Shown here: in pieces, positions 56,552-64,000 of the stretch
Layout: the number at the start of each line of letters is the position of its first letter
How positions within the stretch are numbered: the first letter of the stretch is position 1
From: Straminergon stramineum
Lineage: Eukaryota; Streptophyta; Bryopsida; Hypnales; Calliergonaceae
Direction of reading: 5' to 3'
DNA: 64,000 bases
Assembly (NCBI GenBank): GCA_963920665.1
Contig: OY987263.1
Span: forward strand, 36,692,547 to 36,756,546
Made by a program: the position numbers and the translations under genes
Notes under the pieces: model-generated
Told to the model about the DNA's origin: nothing
Seen by the model: only the letters and a program-made list of their open reading frames with translations
Databases searched by the model: none

Positions 56552-59500
56552 CCCCCAACCCTAATTCCTACTCTTCAATTCAACGGCATGCATTTTTCTC
56601 CTCAATTTGAAGGTCACATTCACCTCTCTTTTTTTCATATCTTCATGAAATTTTGGATTGATTGATTGTTCGGAAATGAAGCAAACATTTGAAGTCTTCT
56701 TGACTTCGAATGTGGATATTTGCAATTGCAATTGAAGCGATATAGGACATAAGAAATTGAAGTTAAACCCTATTTTCCAATTTTCTTGTGGTTAGTGGTG
56801 AGTCAGCACACACCTCAAGCAAGAAAGGCAATTGCTATGATTTACTATTGTTCCTAGAAATTGCTCAATCCTAATACTCCATCAGCAACCTTACTCCTAA
56901 GTGCTCCGGAGTCCATATTGTAGATGATGAACATAAGGTAAACGAGCCTATGACACACAAATGGACTGGTTTGCATTGTTCACATTTTTGAAATTTTTGA
57001 ATTTTTTTACCTTATAAAGACAAAGATGAGAAATGGAGTGAACAACTGAAATTTTATTTTTTTGACAAAGTCTGAATTTTTTCTGAATTTTTGAAGTGTG
57101 TTGCCCAATTAGCCCAAAACAATTTGTAGACTCCTCCAAAACCATCAAAAAGTGTAAGGTAGTCTACTCTTATTGTGACCATCTTCTTCAAATAGCACAG
57201 TAGGCCCCTCTGAAATGGATAATCAATGTTTCTAAAATGGATTGCCACAAAATTTTAGAACATAATTAACCCCTGAGTACCTAAGCCTTTCCAAGTGTAT
57301 TTTGACTATGAAAAAAGAGCATTGGCTTGTAGTTATCCTCAATGAAGCAAATTGTGTTTTTTTCCAAATCTAACCGTTTAGATGTTAATAAAGCTTGTTT
57401 ATTAGTATGCACACCAATTTTGAGTGCGAAATTTCCTAGGAGTTGTGATATTATACTAAGGAAAATCTACATTTTCTATTTTTAGTATGATGTCTTTGTC
57501 CACAATGTTTCAAAAATTTGCATATAAATGTTTTTTGGGATTGGAGGTAACATGAACAACTTCAAAGAATGTTAGCACACTAAAATTTACTTAGAAACAA
57601 GACATGTGGGCCCTAAAGAATCACCCACAAAATTATATAGTGAAGGAAGTTGGCTCTATTATAATTTTTATTTTATAACCTCCTTGCCAAGTCCTATAGT
57701 TATTACCAAGTCTAAAATGGGCACATGGGTCAAATCCCAAACTTCAGTGAATAGTTGTTCAGTTACGACTAAATGTCAATCAATTTAATGTGATTTTTCT
57801 TCTTTCTTTCTTTCTTTTTATTTTAAAAAAAAATTGATTAGGTGAAGAGTGTTGAGATGCTGTTGTTGGAAGGAATAGTGAGCAAGGCTTTTCTTTTTTC
57901 ATTTGTTATGAAGTGCCTAAGTGGTGAAATAAAATTTTATAGTGGTGCTCCAAATTTCAACATTCATCCACATATTGAATAGAAAATATCACATTAGCAC
58001 ATATCGCATGTCCATAATTCTCTTTCCATCCACAATCTAGCAATTTCATCCAAGATTTTTTTTAAATTTGAGTATGTCTAGAGATTTGAGGAAATCATTG
58101 TTGTTCTTGGAAATGTTATGAATTTGTGACCTTGTTTTGACTGGCATTGCCAGGGTCATCTTCATTTTGTAATTTTCTCTCAAATCTTTCTTAGCTCTAC
58201 TTTTCCTAAATGATTGATTGCTGGAGTTGAGTTGGTGGTAGTTATTAGAATACATGAAGAATCCACTTACCCATCTCGTAGTTCTGTACAACTTCCAACT
58301 CATTATGTTAATGCTAGATTCTCACTAATTTTTGGTGAGGATAGGAAGGAGAAAACTAGGATGTTACCTTCAGCCCTAAAATGATACTCCTTTTCCCCAC
58401 CATTTTTTGTGTGGTTCAAAAGATTATATCCTAGTTTGCTTGAGGCTTGAGTGCAGTACCAACTTCGTAATTCTGTTCTACGTGACTTATCATGTGCGGG
58501 TTCTTTTCTAACACCGTAATTGTAGTTTTCTAATGTCCACTATTCTAGAAATGATGCTTCCTGACAGCTTTTCTAATTTGGTGAACTCTATGAGTTACAA
58601 TCGTTTAAATTTTCTAGTTGTCATTGGGCCCGGTTTGCTTCACAAGTTTTCCCCTGCTGAGTAACATTGGTTGACATTTTAAGTTAATGCTTTATTGTTG
58701 CCATATCTAACAATTTCTGGTATTGTGATTGAACCTTGTTGCAACATCTTTTAGTAATCCGTTACCTTCAGTTGCTTCCATCTTCCTTGCTCTGAACTCT
58801 GTATTCACCTCCAGCCACGCTTTGAGTAAGAATAATTTGATCACACGAGCGTCATACCAAAATGGTGTTGGTCCTACCAATTGGGGAGCAACTTCTTCTC
58901 AAAAGAAAAGCCATAGCCCCGTGCCCTGCAATGGCCACTTCAGAAATGGTGCGTGGGTGGGGCCAAGAGTGTCACAATGGGAAAAACTCAACCTACTCCC
59001 GCCAATCTTGATAGCAAGCCAACACATTCTCTAACAAAGGAATTGCCACCAAGTAGACTAGCCTTATTGCATGAGAGCCTTCAGTTTAGTATTGTGCTCT
59101 CACATTGTTGTGAATTTGCCAGTTTTTCCCTCTAAACTTGGTCAACTGTAGATTTCAATTTTGTATACCTGCCAAAGTTACTCAAACCTGCCATTCAATA
59201 AAATATCCCCATCATGATGTTCTCATTTCCTTTAGGTCATCAATTGGGCAAGCACATTGACATCTAACAACCACATACCTCTAAACAACAAAGCTAGAAC
59301 TTGGAGACAAAAAAATTCTCACTTGCTTGCAAGATTCCTCACCACAAAGCATGGATGCATGTTCAAAAGCAAACATCATAGCACGGCATATGGATATGAT
59401 TTCAAGATTTTCGGGAGTCATGTCCACCTTAAAAATTGCTCCAAAATTAGTTCATAGCTTCATCAAATATTATCTAAAATCAATTGTTGTAGAGGACCAT

Positions 59501-59600
59501 TTCATCAAAAGCAAAAGGATCCTATCATGTCTCTGAACCCCTAAATGGACCCAGAAACCCGAAATTGGCTCTTGCTTTTGTTTTTGAAGCATTTCAATAG
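56552..59600. other. AT-rich DNA, one dispersed repeat copy, no gene recognised
   Basis: 56935-57260 is an inverted copy of the ~430-bp dispersed repeat (compare 23240-23510). A CTTT microsatellite is at about 57797-57817. An open frame at 58729-59034 (plus) starts inside a region of mixed composition and has no motif I can name. Nothing else was found. Confidence 0.5.
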
Positions 59601-59882
59601 GTTCCATGAAGCCTTAGTTTCTATCCAGGTGTGAGCCCTCAAGTTGGCACTTGGAACTCAAGGTTTTCTTTTTTTTGTTTTAGTCAGTATTTTAGCATAA
59701 TTATATGCAAAAATGCATAAAAAGAGTGTTTGAGTGGTATTTGGTAGAAGTCCCTACCAATACAGTGAGGGGTCATCTTAGAAGTGTAGAGTATATAAAA
59801 TACTCAAATTTTATACTTCTAAAGCCTAGTTGAGAGTCTGAGAGGTCGACTAAGTGTTTCTGAGAGAACTAAGGGTTTGAGT

Positions 59883-61520
59883 GTTAGCCAGTCCTAGTAG
59901 TTGTCTATGTTAAACTAAGTCTTACAATGGCATGTGACAAGTTGGCTAAGTCTATTTTAGGTCTAGAGAGTCTAGTATAGGTCACCATCCAATTCGTAAA
60001 GAATTTGGATTGGTAAAGTTCTTATTTGCAGATAACTTATAGAAGAATTATCCAATTTGCAAATAAAGTAATGGGAGAGCGACCGGAGTATGAAGAAAGG
60101 TGCTTTTATTCTAAAAGCATGCCAAGAGCCGACATTGGAGCCGGTTGTTCCAAGATTCCCCAATACAAGAATAATTTCCCCCTCGGGTGGAAATTAAAAG
60201 GGAATTGCTAATTTTAGCTTCCCTATTAATAGTGCAAAGTGAAATGTAATGTTGCACTTTGGTTTTGGGAGTTTCCTAGAAGCTACCCAAAAAGTTTCGG
60301 AATTTTCCTGAAACTATTACAATGACTCCATAGGAAGTCAACTGCATTTAGACATGGTCGTAAATTCCTAGGAATTACCCATGTTGTAGTAAAATCCCAC
60401 TAAAAATTAGGATAGAGTGTTGTGTGCTAATAAAGCGCTCCGCAAAGTTTGAAGACATTCTGACATTCCTAGGTACCAGAATCGGCAACGACAGTGGACT
60501 TTTGAAGAATTTACAACTTTACAGCGGGTTGACCGGCGTACCAGGAGGTGGCGGTGTCCAAATGACATGAATGAGGGGTCTTTTCTTACTCCCACAAACC
60601 TTCTAAGTAACCCTAGCTAGATAGTTTCCTCAAAAGAAACAAATTCCAAAAGTTAGAGTTTTCACCTTTCTTTGGAGTTACCGTGAGTGATTTTACGCTT
60701 ACAAATGGCTGGGAAGAAGGGGGTAGGGGGTCCTCTAGGCTAATTTGGGTCTTCTAAACACAATGGCGCAATCATTTTTCAATTTGGAGTTGTTCCCTAG
60801 AAGATAGGAGGGGTCCAGCAGTAGGTTTGACTTTTTTATAGTAATTTGTGGTAATTCAAAGTTAATTTCGCAAATATCTTTTGGAAAATTGAAGATTGGA
60901 TTTGGGTGAGACCTCTTTTCTTGCATAACAATCCATCTTTTGTTTAAAGAAGGACAATTTAGAAATACTTTGGGTTAATTAGCAAAATATCTAGGTTAAT
61001 TAGGGTTATTTTCAAAATATCTTTGGAGAAAGATCTTGGATTTGATTTAGCCAAGATTTATTAGCTAAATGGAGAGGGTTCTAGAGAATTCCTCCATTAA
61101 ACAAAGATTATTTTGGAATTACATTAGGGTAGTTTAGGAAATATCTCAGGATCAAAAGTAAATGTTTTTCCACCGACAACTTACCGGGGAGGGGCCTGGG
61201 ACAAGTATAAAAGGCCCTTCCCTCGAGGTTGTCAGTACCCTCAACCTCATTCTTATATCTAACCTTTGCTTTTGTGCTACCGGCGTGGTCGGAGCACTGA
61301 TCCAGGTCGAGAACCGACCTAAGTTTCATTCTAATTCTTGATTTGCACACTTTGAAGGACGAGAGGGTCCCTTCAAAGTGATTTCTATTTGATTTCGTTA
61401 AGTTCTTGAGGTTAAGCCTCCATTTTCTTTGAATTGTGAGAGTTTTGGAAGGAATAGACCTCCAAACTCTAATTTCGTTTAAGATTTCTTGAATACTAAC
61501 AAATTGTGCTCATTATAACA
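59883..61520 (+). mobile_element. Possible 5' LTR of a retrotransposon running off the window
   Basis: A clear TATA box (GTATAAAAGGCCC, 61206-61218) lies about 300 bp before CATTATAACA (ends 61520). This is followed by GAATTTGGTATTAATATAC, a weak likeness to the TGGTATCAGAGC primer site common in plant LTR elements. Candidate LTR starts TGTTA occur at 59883 and 59909, pairing with the TAACA end. No second LTR or gag-pol is in the window, so boundaries and identity are uncertain. Confidence 0.3.
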
Positions 61521-61629
61521 GAATTTGGTATTAATATACTTAAGGCGGTGAAGCTTGACTTTACCAAAAGTTTATTAAACCAACCCTTGCCCAAAATTCG
61601 TTGTATAACAAAGATTGGGACTTTAATTG

Positions 61630-61755
61630 CTAAAGTTCGGTTTAAACGCTGTCATGCGTACCTCCTTTAGTGATTAAACTTGGATACTTGGAAATTTTAG
61701 AGAATTAATCTTTAAAGTTCGGTTTAAACACTATCATATGTACCTCCTTTAAAGA
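61630..61755 (+). repeat. Direct repeat, two ~47-bp copies
   Basis: AAAGTTCGGTTTAAACGCTG with its following GTACCTCCTTTA stretch (about 61634-61675) recurs, with G-to-A and C-to-T changes, at about 61712-61755; period about 79 bp. A GTACCTCCTTTA word ends each copy. Function is unknown. Confidence 0.7.
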
Positions 61756-62454
61756 TTGACTTTTAAAATACTAAAATCTGATCAGTGACACCGTGTATAC
61801 CTGGGGTTGCCCCCGCACGGCGAAGCTTTGACTTGGAAAGATTTGAAATTAACACTTGGGAAAAATTTCCTTATTTGCATGCTTGGAAAAATGCTCTGCA
61901 GGTGTACTAATTAGGAACGTTGGATTTAGTGAGAAAGATTAGAGAAAAGTAGTCAAAATTGCTTAGTTTGAATTCTTGATAAAATCCTTAGTAGTAGTTA
62001 GAGAAAACCAAAATTTAGATTAGTTTCCCTTTAGTTAGAGTCATTAAAATTATCTTAGAAATAGAGTTTAATTAGCTTAGAATACTTAGTTGTTTAGTTT
62101 TACCCTTTTCCCCAAAATCCCAAAAAATTAGATTGTTATTTAGAATTTTAAGAGTTAAGAGTTTCCCCTAAAAAACCCAAAATTAATTATTTTGGTTAGG
62201 AAATTAATTAAGTCTTTAATTACTGAAATTAGTATTTAATTGGCCAAAATACGGGGAAGTTCCAAAATTTCAGCAAAGGAGACTATAATCGGAATACCCA
62301 AAATCCAAAACAAGAATCGATTGAAGAAACCAATATCAATTAAAACCAGCCAGGGAGACTCGAGCAGCAACCAGCAGGGACGAGGGCCAAAACGAGGTGT
62401 CGAACCAGAGCGAGGTACCGAGTAAGGTGAGGTGCCGAAGCTTCCGGCCAGTCA

Positions 62455-62645
62455 TGAACTGACACGTGTCAGGACCAGCGATCCAGATACTGAACGGGAA
62501 GCGGAGCGGCTGTACAAGGAGCTGATTGATGAGAATACCAGCGACTGTCGTGAGTGCTGCGGGGAGCGAAGCTGCGGCCAATCAGGGGGCGACACGTGTC
62601 ATTCAAAGGAAGGGGAAGCGGAGAGGCTGTGTGGGGAGGCAAACT
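62455..62645 (+). repeat. Duplicated G-box segment, period ~131 bp
   Basis: TGACACGTGTCA (62460-62471), a 12-bp perfect palindrome, and CGACACGTGTCA (from about 62590) head two related segments that each continue with GAAGCGGAGMGGCTGT. CACGTG is the plant G-box, recognised by bHLH and bZIP factors. GC is much higher than in the flanks. An open frame (62432-62803) runs through and ends near a donor GTAAGA (about 62736), so this may also be transcribed. Confidence 0.55.
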
Positions 62646-62803
62646 ACCGGAGCAGACAGCAGTCCAGCAACTGTCTGAGGAGAACCACCAACTGGACTAG
62701 AAGACTAACGCACCACATCATTCTAAAACTTAAGGTAAGATTTTCAAACGTTGAAAATTTTATAAAAAAGATAACACTCTCCATGATTGATAAGTACTCA
62801 TAG

Positions 62804-64000
62804 AAACATCAACAACTCCTAATACTCTCAAACATCAAATGCAAATGGAAGTTGATGAGTTGAAATGAAAGGTTAGAGACGGAAGGAAGAAGAAGAAGAA
62901 AAGGAATCTAAACAATTAATGAGGTGAGAATCGTTTGAATTTGATTTTATTCTAATTACTATTCACTAAGTTGTTGGTTAGTCATTGATTAGGATTCTTT
63001 TAGGAATTAGAAGGCTAGGCTTTGGTTAGGTTTTGTTTTGTTAGGCTTAATAAGACAAATGGAAAAAGACAAAATGCCAACTAATATCTTTTGAAAGATT
63101 AGGAAATTACGAAATAATTAGGATTTATTAGATTTGATTTGATTTAGTGGATTTAAAAGGTTTTGAGGTATTAAAATAATTTCTAATTATTTTAAATATA
63201 ACCAAAATTAATAAAATCCCATAACCATTAGTAGGAAAAGAAAAATTGAAATTAAAAAACAACATCGAACGAGATTTAATTTCAAATGGCGTGATGAATT
63301 AGCGAAATGGAGGATGGAGCGGGATACTACGAAACCATTCACCTCGTGATCCTCGAGGACGGTACGATCGATCACTTCATGGGAAAGGTACGTTAAAATT
63401 CTTATATTTCATTTCTTTTAATTTGATTAAAATCTCACTTGACAAAAACCATTGGAACCTTTAGGAAAATTAGAAAAGAAAATTAACATTTAAAATTAAA
63501 ATTGTTCGTTAGACTAAGAAATAATTAATGAATGAAATTTAACTCGTTAGACTTTTAAAAAACAAATTTCATTCATTAATAATTTTTTAAGGATTTAGTT
63601 TTTAGTGTTTTACCTTGTTGGAAAGGTAATTTCTGAATTTTCATAAAACCCTAAAAATACTAATTTTAGAATAGAAAATTTAGTTTACAATAGATTAGAA
63701 GATAATTAAAAAGAATTTCTAAAGAATCTTTAAGGAATCATTTAAATAAGGAATCAATTAGGGAATCTTTTAAAGATTCCAGAACCTCTTTTCATTTAAA
63801 AAATACTTTAATTTTAAGTGAGAAAAGGTTGGATGAAGTTTGATTTCAATTTGGATGAAATTCTTTAATTAGTAGTCAAATTAGGTTTAGTCTTAAAATT
63901 AGGTAATTAACATAACTAAAAACTTAACCCTAAAATTTAGATTTATTTCGAGTAGTTTTACTATTTTTAAATTGTGGATGAAGGTTGTGACGTAGTTTAG
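62804..64000. other. AT-rich DNA with one possible short exon
   Basis: 63307-63387 starts ATGGAGGATGGAGCGGGATA and runs 27 codons (MEDGAGYYETIHLVILEDGT, then IDHFMGK) up to a donor AAG|GTACGT. It is GC-richer than its surroundings, so it may be a first coding exon of a gene or element continuing beyond 64000. No downstream exon could be matched. The rest is AT-rich without features. Confidence 0.3.

Noticed and set aside
58729..59034. 101-codon frame as part of a host gene
   Set aside because: Serine/asparagine-rich with no domain and no supported splice partners.
1..64000. tRNA or rRNA genes
   Set aside because: I looked for T-loop GGTTCRANYCC-type motifs with matching acceptor stems and found none that fold convincingly.

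Overview
The window looks like nuclear DNA of a land plant. The evidence is a plant-type GT37 fucosyltransferase exon, a UDP-glycosyltransferase relic, GT-AG introns, Mutator-like transposons, a solo LTR and MITE-like elements. Gene islands are GC-rich and sit in long AT-rich DNA. The genus cannot be fixed from sequence alone; the GC-rich intronless SDR genes and low gene density would fit a bryophyte or other early-diverging lineage, but this is only a guess.

Layout. 0-1.4 kb: last exon of a GT37 fucosyltransferase gene, with its 3' end tandemly duplicated. 1.4-5.3 kb: AT-rich DNA with a 488-bp inverted-repeat hairpin. About 5.3-45.8 kb: two tandem, diverged copies of one duplicated unit, each holding an intronless short-chain dehydrogenase gene (8343-9296 and 24239-25198). 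Unit A (about 5.3-15.7 kb) has gained two MITE-like elements and a LINE-like fragment. Unit B (about 15.7-45.8 kb) has gained a 4.5-kb block, a solo LTR (21304-22615, TSD GAGAG) and a 15.5-kb transposon (27388-42865). The two units act as each other's empty sites, so most insertions can be placed closely.

The 15.5-kb transposon is the most striking object. It has a 10-bp target duplication and degenerate TIRs. On the minus strand it carries a decayed DDE/SWIM transposase gene of Mutator-like type. Divergently, on the plus strand, it carries a multi-exon gene that appears to join a ParB-like domain (motif DGNHRLRAW), a lysine-rich coiled coil and an N4/N6-type DNA methyltransferase domain whose DPPY position reads DCHE. 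The long first intron of that gene holds six copies of a palindromic element of about 75 bp centred on a GGCCTTCGGT core.

46.7-48.2 kb is a UDP-glycosyltransferase pseudogene. 48859-56542 is a second, 7.7-kb Mutator-like element with about 160-bp TIRs and a 9-bp TSD. It has a decayed transposase gene and an intact convergent second gene, an arrangement like mudrA/mudrB of maize MuDR. Nested in it is a 517-bp-arm hairpin with a 20-bp loop. 56.5-64 kb is AT-rich and mostly unassigned, with a possible LTR promoter region and a duplicated G-box segment.

The genes likely to be functional are the two SDR genes, possibly the GT37 gene (start outside the window) and the MULE second gene. The other coding material is transposon-derived or pseudogenic.
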